NCBI GenBank assembly: GCA_949752735.1
Contig: OX457053.1
Coordinates: 5,437,781 to 5,501,780, forward strand
Length of the DNA: 64,000 bases
Origin: Lumbricus terrestris
Lineage: Eukaryota; Annelida; Clitellata; Crassiclitellata; Lumbricidae
Direction: 5' to 3'
Below, piece after piece: positions 1-19,644 of the stretch (its first letter is position 1; each line of letters starts with the position of its first letter). Under the pieces are notes generated by a model. It had not been told where the DNA came from. It was given only the letters and a program-made list of their open reading frames with translations, and did no database searches. The translations under genes and the position numbers were made by a program.

Positions 1-236
1 CAATCTGACTGACTGGCTAGCTGACTGGCTCTAGCTGGCTGGCTGACTGACTGGCTAGCTGGCTGGCTGACTTACTGACTGACTGGCTGGCTGACTGACT
101 GACTGATTGATTGACTGACTGACTGACTGACTGACTGACTGACTGACCGACCGACCGACCGACCGACCGACCGACCGACCGACCGACCGACCGACCGACC
201 GACCGACCGACCGACCGACCGACCGACCGACTGACT
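1..236. repeat. GACT/GACC tetranucleotide microsatellite
   Basis: Variants of a tetranucleotide (gact, gact/ggct mixes, then a pure gacc block at about 137-229) run from the window edge to 236. The Ser/Val/Gly/Arg-rich minus-strand ORF here is only the translation of the repeat. Confidence 0.9.
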
Positions 237-462
237 TATGAACGTCAACAGGTAGGTTTGTTTGCTATTGCTTGTAAATGCCCTCATAAAAACGTTGCAC
301 ATGATGCATGTTTATTATCGAAATGATCTATAAGCACTTGAGTCTTAAAGTATGCATAGCCTACATGTACATGACAATGTAGGCAAATAATAATAATAAA
401 AGTACCCTTATGGTAGGGGCGTTTATGTGTTTGACATTCGATAGCAAAATCACCTGGAGTCG

Positions 463-512
463 ATGTATTGTATTGTATTGCATTGTATTGTATTGTATTG
501 TATTGTGTTGCA
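463..512. repeat. ATTGT pentanucleotide microsatellite
   Basis: About nine units of attgt with few changes. A related, more diverged TGTAC/TGTAT array lies at 6768-6925. The flanks (237-680) show no gene. Confidence 0.8.
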
Positions 513-682
513 TTGAATCTTTTGATGTATAATCCATCCGTGAACTTCGAAACACAGGTTTCCCGTGTAAGATATTCACAACTGAATCTAATAATAAATG
601 ATATTGCTCATTACAAATTTAGGAGTCTTAGGACCTGCATTACATTACATTCGTCTATGTAATTCGTCATCATCTCTGCTTT

Positions 683-1118
683 ATGGTTGACCACCTTCAT
701 TGGCCTCCCTTTATTGATCGGGTTCAACTCAAAATTCTCACGTTGGTTTATCGGTCTTATAGCTTACTGGCCGAGCTCCCAAGTGTTTACGTGACCTCAT
801 CCGTCTGCATGCGAACCTCGGCCACTTCCCTTCTCCCGCTCTGCTCCTTTGGTTGGCACGTTCTCTTCATCCCGCGAGCTATATAATTATAGGACTTCGA
901 TGGTTAAAACAATGCGGGCCTTTGCTTTCACTGGTCCTGCGCTGTGGAACCAGATTTCTTTTTCGACTCGTTCCCCTTTATTAACTGGTGGGGAAGAAGT
1001 GCCTCTTTTCACTTTTCAACACCACTTGTATTCTTCATTGATCTCACGCACTGGGAGCGCCTCTGATTAGGTGCACTCCGAGAGGCGCTATATAAATTTA
1101 AAGAGACAATACAACACA
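683..1118 (+). mobile_element. 3' end of an L2/CR1-clade LINE (degenerate)
   Basis: Two frames together recall the C-terminal end of L2/CR1-type reverse transcriptase proteins. The first (683-886) begins LHWPPFIDRVQLKILTLVYR, like the 'LHWLPV..RI.FKIL.L.YK' block. The second (849-1070) contains RAFAFTGPALWNQIS, like the 'RAF...P.LWN.LP' block. The coding part is frameshifted. It is followed by a 3' tail whose GAGCGCCTCT and GAGGCGCTATATAAAT can form a hairpin (about 1050-1100). A second tail copy follows. This is a dead 5'-truncated insertion; the clade is inferred from these blocks. Confidence 0.7.
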
Positions 1119-1128
1119 AGTATACAAC

Positions 1129-1182
1129 TTGAGCGCCTCTGAGTAGTTTCTTTAAGGGGCGCTATATAAATGCTCTGAATGA
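1129..1182 (+). mobile_element. LINE/SINE-type 3' tail fragment
   Basis: GAGCGCCTCTGAGTAG followed by GGGGCGCTATATAAAT, then a gaatgaatga tail. It is the same hairpin tail as in the LINE end just upstream and in the SINEs of this window. Confidence 0.65.
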
Positions 1183-1429
1183 ATGAACTATCGTTGGCGT
1201 TGCTGTTGTTGTTGTGGCCAGGGCCTCGCAGTTGTCTCGGAAAGGAACTTGCGTGGAACATCCTCTTCCTCGTCTTCACCGGACTAATGCAACGCTTCGA
1301 CTTCCAAAGAGGTTGCGACTGCGACCTTGCCAAGTGCTTCGAGGGAAAGTATCGCTTCACGTTCTCACCTCTGCCGTACAAGATCAAGATACGCTGCCAC
1401 TGCCACTAGAGAACCACCGACACCGTCTT

Positions 1430-1905
1430 CCTCAGCTGTCATCTCTCCCTACGTGTCATCCACTTACATCTATTAGTCCATCTTGTCATCTTTTCTTCTT
1501 AAGAAATTATTCATCTTCATCTTTGATTTAATCTTCTCATCTCTTCTATCATCTCAATCCTTAGTTTTATCTAATCATCTGTTCTTAAGAATGTCCATCC
1601 TTAGTTCCATCTAATCATCTTTTCTGTCATTTCCGTCCTTAGTTTTATCTACTCATCTATTCTTAAGAATATCAATATTCTATCATTAGTTTAACATCTT
1701 CTCTTCACTTCTCAACAATACCTGACCTACATCCTTAGTTCCATCAGCTCATCTTTCTTAACAAAATCTATTCCATCTCTTGTTCAATCCAATCATCTCT
1801 CCATAAGAAAATCATTTCCACTCTTAATTTCACCTTCTCGTCTCCTTCTCTCAACGAAATCAATTCCATCTTTAGTTACATCTTTTCATCTCTGCATTTT
1901 AGAAA
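1430..1905. repeat. Degenerate CT-rich tandem repeat
   Basis: Loosely repeated phrases such as ccttagttccatctaatcat and cttaagaa recur every 60-75 bp. The rest of 1190-2570 shows no gene beyond short shadow ORFs. Confidence 0.5.
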
Positions 1906-2574
1906 ACCTATTCTTTGACCTTTCCTCTTTCCCTAAAAAGAAAACAATTTACTCCTCGCGATCATTGTCTCACTGGCGTGGCACAATCCCATCCCTTCCT
2001 CTCACGTGCTCAAACATCCCAAGCATTCTTCGAAACTCCATCGACCGACGCTGTCCAGGACATTCTCAGCCTACCGCTGGATATTTATATATATGCATAC
2101 ACATAAGTAGAATCAAGCAGACAGAAAATACCAAGGTATGTGTATAAAAACAGAGGTATGCTTATATTATGTTGATTTTGAAGCTCTCCAGCTAGTAGTG
2201 ATTAAGCAAGTTTCAATAATAGAAAATCTAAAGCAAATAGTTTGTTGACGTTAATAGGAAACTAGAATCTCTGTTATTATATTAAGGGACAAAACGCTTT
2301 AGCATCTAAATCCGATAAAGAACATATAATATTTATATAATACATGTACAACTGTAAACATAGAAACCGCAATATTTCAATGCGTGCTATGTCAAAAAAT
2401 CGTGCAAACTATGGCAATAAAATTAACTCGAAAAAATATTCTTTTCGTGCCGTATGTTTTGATCATTACCTGCGTCATTATCAAGGCCTTCGCTAACTAC
2501 ATGTATGTAGCAAATCAAGTCCGAAATAGTCAACTGTCCTCTTCCTTCCAGTGCCGGGTCACAAACCGGTGAGG

Positions 2575-4473
2575 TGAAGAGGAAAAGACAGCGTGGTGTT
2601 ACGGTGGTCAAGAGGAGAAGACAGCGTGGTGTTACGGTGGTCAAGAGGAGAAGACAGCGTGGTGTTACGGTGGTCAAGAGGAGAAGACAGCGTGGTGCTA
2701 CGGTGGTCAAGAGGAGAAGACAGCGTGGTGTTACGGTGGTCAAGAGGAGAAGACAGCGTGGTGTTACGGTGGTCAAGAAGAAAAGACAGCGTGGTATTAC
2801 GGTGGTCAAGAGGAGAAGACAGCGTGGTGTTACGGTGGTCAAGAAGAAAAGACAGCGTGGTATTACGGTGGTCAAGAGGATAAGACAGCGTGGTGTTACG
2901 GTGGTCAAGAGGAGAAGACAGCGTGGTGTTACGGTGGTCAAGAGGAGAAGACAGCGTGGTGTTACGGTGGTCAAGAGAAGACAGCGTGGTGTTACGGTGG
3001 TCAAGAGGAGAAGACAGCATGGTGTTACGGTGGTCAAGAGGAGAAGACAGCGTGGTGTTACGGTGGTCAAGAGGAGAAGACAGCGTGGTGTTACGGTGGT
3101 CAAGAGGAGAAGACAGCGTGGTGTTACGGTGGTCAAGAGGATAAGACAGCGTGGTGTTACGGTGGTCAAGAAGAAAAGACAGCGTGGTATTACGGTGGTC
3201 AAGAGGAGAAGACAGCGTGGTGTTACGGTGGTCAAGAAGAAAAGACAGCGTGGTATTACGGTGGTCAAGAGGATAAGACAGCGTGGTGTTACGGTGGTCA
3301 AGAGGAGAAGACAGCGTGGTGTTACGGTGGTCAAGAGGAGAAGACAGCGTGGTGTTACGGTGGTCAAGAGAAGACAGCGTGGTGTTACGGTGGTCAAGAG
3401 GAGAAGACAGCATGGTGTTACGGTGGTCAAGAGGAGAAGACAGCGTGGTGTTACGGTGGTCAAGAGGAGAAGACAGCGTGGTGTTACGGTGGTCAAGAAG
3501 AAAAGACAGCGTGGTATTACGGTGGTCAAGAGGAGAAGACAACGTGGTGTTACGGTGGTCAAGAGGAGAAGACAGCGTGGTGTTACGGTGGTCAAGAGAA
3601 GACAGCGTGGTGTTACGGTGGTCAAGAGGAGAAGACAGCGTGGTGTTACGGTGGTCAAGAGGAGAAGACAGCGTGGTGTTACGGTGGTCAAGAGGAGAAG
3701 ACAGCGTGGTGTTACGGTGGTCAAGAAGAAAAGACAGCGTGGTATTACGGTGGTCAAGAGGAGAAGACAACGTGGTGTTACGGTGGTCAAGAGGAGAAGA
3801 CAGCGTGGTGTTACGGTGGTCAACAGGAGAAGACAGCGTGGTGTTACGGTGGTCAAGAGAAGACAGCGTGGTGTTACGGTGGTCAAGAGGAGAAGACAGC
3901 GTGGTGTTACGGTGGTCAAGAGAAGACAGCGTGGTGTTACGGTGGTCAAGAGGAGAAGACAGCATGGTGTTACGGTGGTCAAGAGGAGAAGACAGCGTGG
4001 TGTTACGGTGGTCAAGAGGATAAGACAGCGTGGTGTTACGGTGGTCAAGAGGAGAAGACAGCGTGGTGTTACGGTGGTCAAGAGGAGAAGACAGCGTGGT
4101 GTTACGGTGGTCAAGAGAAGACAGCGTGGTGTTACGGTGGTCAAGAGGAGAAGACAGCATGGTGTTACGGTGGTCAAGAGGAGAAGACAGCGTGGTGTTA
4201 CGGTGGTCAAGAGGAGAAGACAGCGTGGTGTTACGGTGGTCAAGAGGAGAAGACAGCGTGGTGTTACGGTGGTCAAGAGGAGAAGACAGCGTGGTGTTAC
4301 GGTGGTCAAGAGAAGAAGACAGCGTGGTGTTACGGTGGTCAAGAGGAGAAGACAGCATGGTGTTATGGTGGTCAAGAGGAGAAGACAGCGTGGTGTTACG
4401 GTGGTCAAGAGGAGAAGACAGCGTGGTGTTATGGTGGTCAAGAGGAGAAGACAGCGTGGTGTTACGGTGGTCA
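2575..4473. repeat. 33-bp minisatellite, about 58 copies
   Basis: The unit is acagcgtggtgttacggtgg plus tcaagaggagaag, 33 bp, with recurring 30-bp units lacking one triplet. Because all units are multiples of three, long ORFs exist in several frames (643 aa plus; 683 and 674 aa minus). These have low complexity and no domain. Variants (agaaaagac, gtggtatt, gaggataag, gcatgg) recur in the same order near 2890, 3283 and 4030, which shows higher-order duplication. Coding is not supported. Confidence 0.95.
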
Positions 4474-4659
4474 TCGGTGATGATAGTTGTCGAGTCGTGT
4501 GGTGAAACTTGAGTGAAATCGAGATATAGAATAATTTGACAGGATCGAGAGAGTAAGAAAGCTAGAGCTGTATGTCTTGTCATTAAATTTTAAATTAGCT
4601 ATAGCTACAACTCAAAAACAGTCATTTTTGTTTAAACCAAGCTACAATAATTGAGCGAG

Positions 4660-4895
4660 CTAGGATCGCTAGGATCACCATGGCTAAAACGTAAGCCTTT
4701 GACGTCATTATCTCTGCACTGTGGAACCTGCAGCTTCCAGCTTTGATGCGTTAGCCAAATCCTTATTAATTGGTTGCCATGCGCCTCTTTTCGTTTTCTC
4801 AGTGCCACTCTTTGCCTATATGACGCACTGGGAGCACCTCTGATTGGTGTGCACTGTGAGAGGCGCTAAATAAATTTATAGATGCAACACAATAC
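4660..4895 (+). mobile_element. Second LINE 3' end fragment
   Basis: It parallels the 900-1118 segment: 'atggctaaaacgtaagcctt', 'gcactgtggaacc', 'gcactgggagcacctctgat', then a GAGAGGCGCTAAATAAAT tail and a CAATA-rich end. It is diverged and non-coding. From 4896 to 5660 only a 28-bp direct duplication near 5117-5173 and diverged short repeats are visible. Confidence 0.6.
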
Positions 4896-5665
4896 AATGC
4901 AATACAATAGCTAAACTCTGGTTATTCCCCAATATTCCGATTCTGCAGTTTGCTTTATAGTATAGACGCATCGGTGAATTCCGAAGCGAAAATTCGAGCA
5001 GAAAACTCAACGGCAACTCAATCGATAAAATAAAATAATATAAATCTCACGAGACATTTAGCAACACAACAAAGCATTGTGCTGTTTATAACGGGAGTAA
5101 ACATACCCGAAAAACCCCATACTCTCTGTACATTTTAGGACCTACATACTCTCTGTACATTGTAGGACCTACAACTGTCCATCCTATAGCACAGAAATAA
5201 CGTGTTATTCTGAAATAGGCCTAACCATGCAGAAAGGTCTGATGGTCGGCAACATTATTATCAACGTCATGCAGACGTTTTATCTGCAAGAGCGTGCTAT
5301 AGTTACTTGCAGCCTTTCAGATGATATAGTGTTTGTCGCGTGTAAGTGCCGATGCTTGCAGCTAACAAGTACTGATCTCCCTGCTTGTAAGTACCAGTAT
5401 TTGCACTAGTAGGCTACTTGCATCTAGCAAGTATACCAGCGTTTGGCGTCAGACAGTACATGTAGGAATACCATCGTTTCCTGCTGGCATTGTACCGGTT
5501 TGTTCCACGAGCAGATAAGCCACTATAGCGCTTGCTCATCACAATACAGGATCAGCTGTTTGCAAACACCCATGCTTTTGCTGTAACGACAAGTAGCCTA
5601 TACCAGCGTTTGCATGCATTGCTTTTAAAGTAGGCGCAGTTCGCAGGAAGCCCTTCGAACGATCT

Positions 5666-12132
<6,467 letters not shown>

Positions 12133-12182
12133 CTGCGTTTCGGAAGTATGTGCATCCAAAGCAGGAATTAGCGTATTCATTC

Positions 12183-12325
12183 ATTCATAAATTAATTAAT
12201 TAATTCATTCATTCATTCATTCGCTCGTTCGTTCGTTCGTTCGCTCGTTCGTTCGTTCAATCATTCAATTCATTCATTTATTCATTCATCCAATGCTTCA
12301 TTCATTCATTCATTCATTCAATCAG
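12183..12325. repeat. (ATTC/GTTC)n tetranucleotide array
   Basis: Attc units grading to gttc and back, about 50 bp upstream (minus strand) of the first visible exon of lectin gene 1. Confidence 0.85.
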
Positions 12326-12396
12326 TCAATTATTTAGTCTGTAGGCCTATAGACAGCCCGTGAAGTCGAACATTACAAGGTTTCTTTTAAGGAATC

Positions 12397-12397
<1 letters not shown>

Positions 12398-12428
<31 letters not shown>

Positions 12429-12605
12429 GTGTGTGTGAGTGTGTGTGTTTGTGTGTGTTTGTGTGTGTGTGTGTGTTTGTGCTCGTCATATGCGACACCT
12501 CTAGTTTTCTTTGCGCTAGTTTGCTAACTGACGATATTATTTTCAGTTCTTACGTATATATATATATATATATAGGCCTATATATATATATATATTTATA
12601 TACAC
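12398..12605. repeat. (GT)n and (TA)n microsatellites
   Basis: A (gt)n block at 12398-12478 and a (ta)n block at about 12555-12605 that is split by an aggcct. The minor ORFs here are repeat shadows. Confidence 0.9.
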
Positions 12606-13359
12606 CTACATAAACATAAGCATAACATCAACTAGCGCAAAGCAGCAGAGCAGAGAAACCTGAATGCATACCTTGAGAAAAAAATTCACCGACAGTAGCC
12701 TAGGCCTATCTAGCGAATCATAAACATAAACACATACAACTATGCATAGGCCTACATGTAGCCTACGTGTATATATAGGCCTACATTTGCATGCTTCGTT
12801 TATACTTGAATATACATGTATTATAAGGCGCCCTACTTGTATCAACAGCCATAGAAGGTAGGACGGTAGGCATTGGAGGAGACTCTGGTTGACGCTGCTG
12901 AGATGAAAATCCGAATGGTCACCGTATACGTACAGTATAAGCGACGCACAAAAGACGGAGTTGTAAGCCTATCTGTGTATATATGTCTTCCTCTGTCTCT
13001 GTACGTCCGTCTCTGTGCTTGTGTGCCTGACTCCGTCTGTGTAATCAGAAATACAGAAATATAATAGTTTGATCCAGTGATCAAATTGCTAAACTATTCT
13101 GTCGGAATGATCGGTTCAAATCTCTGCCATAACTTATATTATTGTTGTGTGTTATTTTGAGATAAGAATATTCTTTTATTGACCGACTAGCAAATGTCCG
13201 CTTTTTTGTTGTATACATTCTGCAATAATAATTCAATAAAGCCAGCTGTCTAGAAAACAACCTGCAATCCTAAATTCAATAATATAAGTAGGCTATATCC
13301 TCATAAATGACCAACTATTTATAGGCCTACTGCACTTTCATTTGCATGACATTCAAGTA

Positions 13360-13462
13360 TAGCAACAACAACAACAACAGCAACAACAATAATACTAATA
13401 GGCCTACTAATAATAGTAGTAGTAGTAGTAATAATAATAATATTAATAATAATAATAATAAT

Positions 13463-13546
<84 letters not shown>

Positions 13547-13549
13547 TAC
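13360..13549. repeat. (AAC)n then (AAT)n triplet array
   Basis: Caacaa units, an 'aggcctact' interruption, then a long aat run. The neighbouring 12606-13359 and 13550-15960 contain only short repeats ((TA)n at 14455-14490 and 15468-15488, a CA-rich block at about 14250-14300) and no gene I can support. Confidence 0.9.
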
Positions 13550-14451
13550 TGGTCCGTTGTTACTATTAGGCCTACTTCGTCATCACGCAATGCCGTTAAA
13601 CCGAAACCGCTACTGTTACAATTGCGCCTATAGTTTGTTTGGTATATAAGCCTACTCAGCTATACACATGAACTTAAAATATATACTTGCTAAGCCTATT
13701 GTCGAGAAAGGAACCTATTCAATAGCAAAGAGCATTTTAAAAAAAACAACAGGCCACTGCCAGGGTCAGTTAAACCTCTAGGCTATATTGTGCTGGATTT
13801 TTAACAGCCCACAAGGGCTCAGTTTAAAAACGCCAAGCCATCTTAGGCATTTAAATCCACCTATAGCGTCCTAGCACACCATTGATCCTGAGATCATTCA
13901 GCTGCACACAAACCCTTCGGCCTTTCAATCTATTGAATGGGATGTTATAAAGATAGCCTACCTGTTGTCACAAGCACGTGTCGATTCCTTTAGATGTTTC
14001 TGCGAGTCCTGTTCGACATAAATCCCGTCAACAGCGAAGATGAACTGGTCTACTGTATCTATGAACTATATGTAAATGGGCGTATAAATAAACGACCTAT
14101 TTATCTTACGAACTGCAGACCTGTGTAATCGAGCTTTGCCTATGGTGTATATCGCGATGCAGTTAGTTCTGATAGATAGGATAACATGCATGCGGTGAAG
14201 CTTGCAGTGTTCCACAGGCATTTATATGAGTATATGCTACGCGTGCTCGCACACACGCACAACACACGCGCACACGCGCACGTACAAACGCACACACGCG
14301 CACATATGACAGGAGGATGTCAGCTGACAATTACTAGACATGAGTCAGTAACATTTAGATCTGAAGACGCAGCCTATGTAAATGTTGACATAGGCTAATT
14401 TATAGCACACACAAAAATAATATGCTTATATTTACTTATGTTGCATTTATG

Positions 14452-14494
<43 letters not shown>

Positions 14495-15971
14495 TGATGT
14501 ATAAAAGTCTTATGCGCATAATTATATAGGCCTATATATATATATAACGCATAGTCATACATATATAGACACTTGGCAGCCATAAAATGTAGGTTAAATC
14601 CAGTTCAACAGAGTGTGTGCATAATAATTTGGAAGGTCTGGGGTCGACAATAATGATCAGGGTAGCCTACATAGCAGTCCATATATTAACCCATTCAATC
14701 AAAATATTGATGCTGATATTTTTTTACAAGAGTAGAGAAATGTATAAAAGAAATAGACCCATACATTGCATACATATATTATGAGCATAATGTACAATTG
14801 TACACATACATAATACATATATAGCCTATATATTTCAATAATATACATGTATAAAATAATATTTAATTCGTGACTGCGTTATGCATAGGCCTGATTTATC
14901 GCGCAGCTATATTATAGCGACCAATTATTATTATTATTCTACACGTGATGATAATTTGAAGCGTTGGTTAAGGATTTCACACGATCAGCAGTGGTGGTGA
15001 TGTGTGGTGGTGGTGGTGGTGATGGTGCCAGATATACAATTTCACGAGGTTTTGTCAAGTTGTCAGGTCATGGGAATCATTGATCAGATGGTCGACGAAA
15101 TTAAATGTAACGGAGACCTACAGAAATTCCAAAGAACTTTGGCAGGTCATAAGACTGCAGGTCAAGGGAAAATTGGTAGGTCCGATGTCCTGCCGCGACC
15201 TATAGGCCTATATTTGTCTGTTTGTATGTGCACTTGTATGTGCTTTGTGGCGGCACCGCCCCTGCAGATCAGTATAATTAAATGGAAGGGTATATAGAGG
15301 CCATACTTGTCGCTCTAGCACCCGGGGTACATAGAAGCTTAAACGGGGTGACATCCGTTTAAACTGGGGTTGGTCGTGAGATCAATAATATTATTCGCCA
15401 TATTATATTCGGTCACAATATAGGACGACCTTTATATTTACATTTTGTTTATAATTATATTATGCATTATATATATATATATATATATGCAAATAATGTT
15501 AAAAAGCTTTAGGCCTACAATATACATAGAGCTTTGTATCCTACAATAGTGTTCGGTAAACGCAAGTTGGTCTTGGCAGGCTGCACCCAATTTCGTCTTC
15601 AGAATTTGACTCTCGAATGAGAAATAAACTGATTTATACTTACACGTACGTATAATATGGACCTTTACTTTGCCCCTTCAGTGCAAAGATCTGCATGCTC
15701 ATCTGGTAGTCAACACAACAGCCAAAAACATATGTGCTTAGAATTCATTTCCTTAATTAGCCTCAGCACGTGATGGTGGTGGCCAACATATAGCCTATTA
15801 TTATCAAATAATACAAATAATAGATGCTCTCCCGCAACCCTGAATATGGAAATCCGTCACTGTCCGTATAGCACTCTGACAGTCCCAACTTCCTAAGCGT
15901 GGATATATAAAGGAGGATGGTGACACTAATCATCTTTGAAATGCCAGTGTCGTTAATTAAGCAGCATCAAG

Positions 15972-16547
15972 CAGGGGCGGAGATACAGAAATTTCTGAAA
16001 AAATCTAATGACCTTTTTTTAGTCGTTTGGGCGAAATGTAAGAGAAAATAGACCATTTGCTCCGCCGAAATAGCTGATGACTTTAAAAAAATTATGCTAC
16101 TTTTCTCTCTATTATTATATACACGTACATTGATTGACAACTTATTCAAACATTGTATGCTTTTATACATGTGCACTTGTTATAGCGCCCCTCAAGCGCA
16201 CTACTCAGAGGCGCTCCCGACTGCAGAGCGGACACTGCATCGGATTTTCACGCCGAAGCGCTGAGCAATTGCGAGTGAAGGACTTGCCCAAGGTCCATAT
16301 ACGCGGCGACTTGAGGTGGATTCGAACCTCGAACCTTTCGGCTTCAAGGCAACGACGCCACCACTACACCACCGCGCCCCACGAAACATTGGACCATATG
16401 CTAATTTTTCTCTCTTCTCATCTTTTCCCGCTGCATTGATTGAAAGTCTTTAGATCCCTGATGGGAGGGGAGCCGTCCTGTGCAAATTTCTCAATGCGGA
16501 CTCATTTTGGAGAGAAATGACCGGATTGCCCCCTGGATCCGACCCTG
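15972..16547. mobile_element. hAT-like MITE interrupted by a SINE
   Basis: The left end CAGGGGCGGAGATACAG and the right end (revcomp CAGGGTCGGATCCAG) are imperfect terminal inverted repeats. The flanks share only 5 of 8 bases (gcatcaag / gtattaat), a weak target duplication. Internal 'gacctttttttagtcgttt' matches the 38.8, 40.5 and 48.2-kb elements. SINE copy B (16170-16386) lies inside. Confidence 0.5.
16170..16386 (-). mobile_element. tRNA-derived SINE (copy B)
   Basis: Minus orientation. B-box-like ggttcgaatccacctcaag (minus), central 'gcaattgcgagtgaagg' (plus strand), then the 'agaggcgctc' tail and 'gtgcacttgttata'. It belongs to the same family as copies A and C-F. Confidence 0.85.
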
Positions 16548-16865
16548 GTATTAATCAACCCTCAATCAATTACGCCACTGTTCGCACTCTCACAGTGCCA
16601 GTTGCAAGCCTGGATAAAGGAGGAGGGCAACACTAATCATCTTCGCTATGACACAGTGCCGTAAACAGCAACAATTCTCACCCCTTAATCTTCCCACCGA
16701 CTGCAGTTCAGTATAACTGATTTGATTGCGTGGTGCAGGTTGAGTCGAAATACCCCCCCCCCCTGATAGTGATTTGAACCCCGAACACTCGGCTAAACAA
16801 TCTATCGTAGCACGGTAGCACTAGCAGGCCCACGTGACATCACTGTAAGTAGAACATCTCTATTA

Positions 16866-17741
16866 GGGGTCATTGCATAATTACGTAACGCCGAAAATGA
16901 CCGATTTCGACCCACCCACCCACCCTGTAACGCTTCGTAACGTTTCCCTTGACCCACCCTCCCCAGCGTTACGTAACGATTGCTACAAAAATCAGTTGAG
17001 ATCTATGTCTATTATTGGCTTATGTGAGCCCGTAATTAGGCCTATAATTCATATTTTCATAGCGAATTTAATATAGTATGTTAACATAGGGCCTACATGT
17101 GAATTAGACAGTAGACTAGGCTTAAAATATACACAATGTTTTATTCATATAAACGACAGTCATGCGTGACCTGCAATTTTCTTAAATTTTACCGCAAGAA
17201 TAAAATTTTACACTGATGAAAAGTTTCATGGACTAAATGGCTCATTAACAATTAATCAGAATTAAGATGAGCTATTTCCATAGTCTGGGCACTTCGTTAA
17301 TTATTAATATAGATATTGCCGAGTTTTGTTGAGCATTAATTTTAAATGTTTGAGATCGTGTCCACTAAGTAAAACTTTAGGCCTACCACGTTGTTCCGTT
17401 GGTAAAACTATCAAAACAATTCGAAAATCAGTTTCCGATTTGCACAAACGGGAGGACAGAACTGACCTGGCATGTAAATGGTGTCTACTGCATCTTATTC
17501 AGATAATTAGCCTAGACCTATTTCGGTTATGTTTTAAATCAATGTCACGAAGTTTTAAACTTCAATCACAGCATGTTTGCAGTGTCATTCGATGGAAGTT
17601 TAATATTCATTAATAAAAAAAATTCAAGGCGTTACGTAACGTTCAGCTATACCCCACCCACCCACCCACGTAACGTTTCGTAACGTTTTCAATGACCCCA
17701 CCCACCCACCCTCGAGCGTTACGTAATTATGCAATGACCCC
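16866..17741. mobile_element. PIF/Harbinger-like non-autonomous element
   Basis: The ends are perfect inverted repeats beginning GGGGTCATTGCATAATTACG (16866 onward, and reversed at the right end, 17741). TTA lies on both sides (16863-16865 and 17742-17744), the 3-bp target duplication typical of Harbinger transposons. Subterminal regions carry inverted 'acgtaacg' and (ccca)n motifs. No transposase ORF is present, so it is an 876-bp non-autonomous copy. Confidence 0.75.
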
Positions 17742-17831
17742 TTATAGCTCAGTCACTTAACTCTGGCTGCGGTTCTGCGCAGGCCTTTACCGTGTGGCTT
17801 TAAGTATAATGGTAAACGTTTAGATATTCCC

Positions 17832-17833
<2 letters not shown>

Positions 17834-17916
<83 letters not shown>
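17834..17916. repeat. (GT)n microsatellite
   Basis: About 41 uninterrupted gt units. Confidence 0.97.
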
Positions 17917-18225
17917 CTACTGTGTAGGGCCTACTGGTATAGATTTCTGGAAAATCCAAAGCGAACACTTGAGATGGTTAAAGACGTAACCATAACCATT
18001 AGTACAATCATGCAAGCGTATTAAAAGTGTTTGTTATAAATCAAGCTGACACACATCCTTACAGAATATTGTTGCTCTGTGGGTTTTCCCACTTACGACT
18101 GTCGGTGTGGATTGTTAGTTAAGAAGGATGCTGATTAAGGGATTGCAAATCTAAACGCTTCCTCGTCAGGAGACTTTAAACTGAATGATTAAAAGTTATT
18201 TAAACCTTATCCTAATCATCGATTA

Positions 18226-18341
18226 CCATGACGATGATGATGACGACGATGAAGATGATGACGATGACGACTATGGCGGCGGTGGTGATAGTGGTGTTGA
18301 TGATGATGATATTATTATTTTTATTATTATTATTATTATTA

Positions 18342-18373
<32 letters not shown>

Positions 18374-18417
18374 GCTATTAATTATTATTATCATTATTAT
18401 TATTATTATTATTATTA

Positions 18418-18452
<35 letters not shown>

Positions 18453-18491
18453 TATTATTATTATAATTATTATTATTGTTATTATTATTAG

Positions 18492-18524
<33 letters not shown>

Positions 18525-18562
18525 TATTTTTTTTTTTTTATTATCATTATTATTATTATTTA
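18226..18562. repeat. (GAT)n/(ATT)n triplet array
   Basis: Gat/gac triplets (18226-18309) merge into a long att array with a poly-T stretch near 18530. From 18563 to 19640 there are only short (TA)n tracts and no gene. Confidence 0.9.
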
Positions 18563-19644
18563 TAATAGGGCCTATAGTCTACATGGTGAGCATGTGGAAA
18601 TAGATAATTTATCTTCGTCAAACTGTTTACCATCGATAATGCCATGCATTATGTTCATTAGGATATATTATACACTTTGTATACTACAAATATTGTGTCT
18701 AGATTACAGGCCTATATATATATATAGCCTACTATGTTGAAAGTGACACACTCTATGATTAGTATATGCTCTCTATATATGCGTAAATATAAGGTACATA
18801 TATATGTTTATATATATTTAACAATATATATATATATAGGCCTATATAATTATTAATAACAATTTTAGTCCGATTCATCATTTTCACGCGAGGTCTGAAT
18901 GTTCAAATAATTACTGGAGTCGACGATAATTTGGATTTTGTCTAAAAATAATCATGAGCTTTTGCTTCTTGGTCATTCAATTCTATATAAGCAATTATTG
19001 AGTTCATTGTTATAAGCAGGCAGTAATTAACACTAGCAGAGTTAAAAATAGAAAGTCAATGGGACAAAAGATGGAAGGTATATACCCTACACGTTGCAGT
19101 CGGTTATCTGAACTTATTTACTTACAGGTCATATATATAATTATAGGCTATATATATATATGTATGTATGTAGGCCTACGGCATATTTATACAGCGCATA
19201 AGCGCGCTGCCTATATATATATGCCGTATATATATATAATATATGCCGTATATATATAATATATATATATGCCTACATGGCCGTTATAATTATAAGTTAT
19301 ATTGCGCAAGAAGACCAGACTTCATACATTGATCCGATTTTGTCCTTTCTTTTTTTCCTTCCCAATTCCCAATTTCATTTCTTCATCATCAATGCCATCG
19401 TTTGCGAATCTGAGTAAAAATCTTGAAGGGGCGCTACAACAATTAAGTGCTAATACATGCACACATCATGCATGCAGAAAGAAGCTATATACAATTATAT
19501 TATTAGCTTGAGGTGACGCTAGTCACGCGACGTAGAATTTCCAATAATGCTGTGTCTATCCACAGACCTGACGACTCTATGGGTTCAAAGAAGCATGAAA
19601 TTGAGCAACATCCTTACATGGTGGACCCTGGACGACATGCAAAA

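Noticed and set aside
2423..4583. Three ORFs of 643-683 codons across the 33-bp array as genes
   Set aside because: They arise on both strands and several frames from one triplet-period repeat; no domain, no splice or codon support.
13978..14075. Exon with donor CAACAG|GTAGGC as the first exon of lectin gene 1
   Set aside because: In the phase needed to join exon 11923-12132 it has a stop and no ATG. It could at most be untranslated.
16735..16850. Possible tRNA or SINE head (minus, 'ggttcaaatcac')
   Set aside because: Stems do not pair and no SINE body follows clearly.
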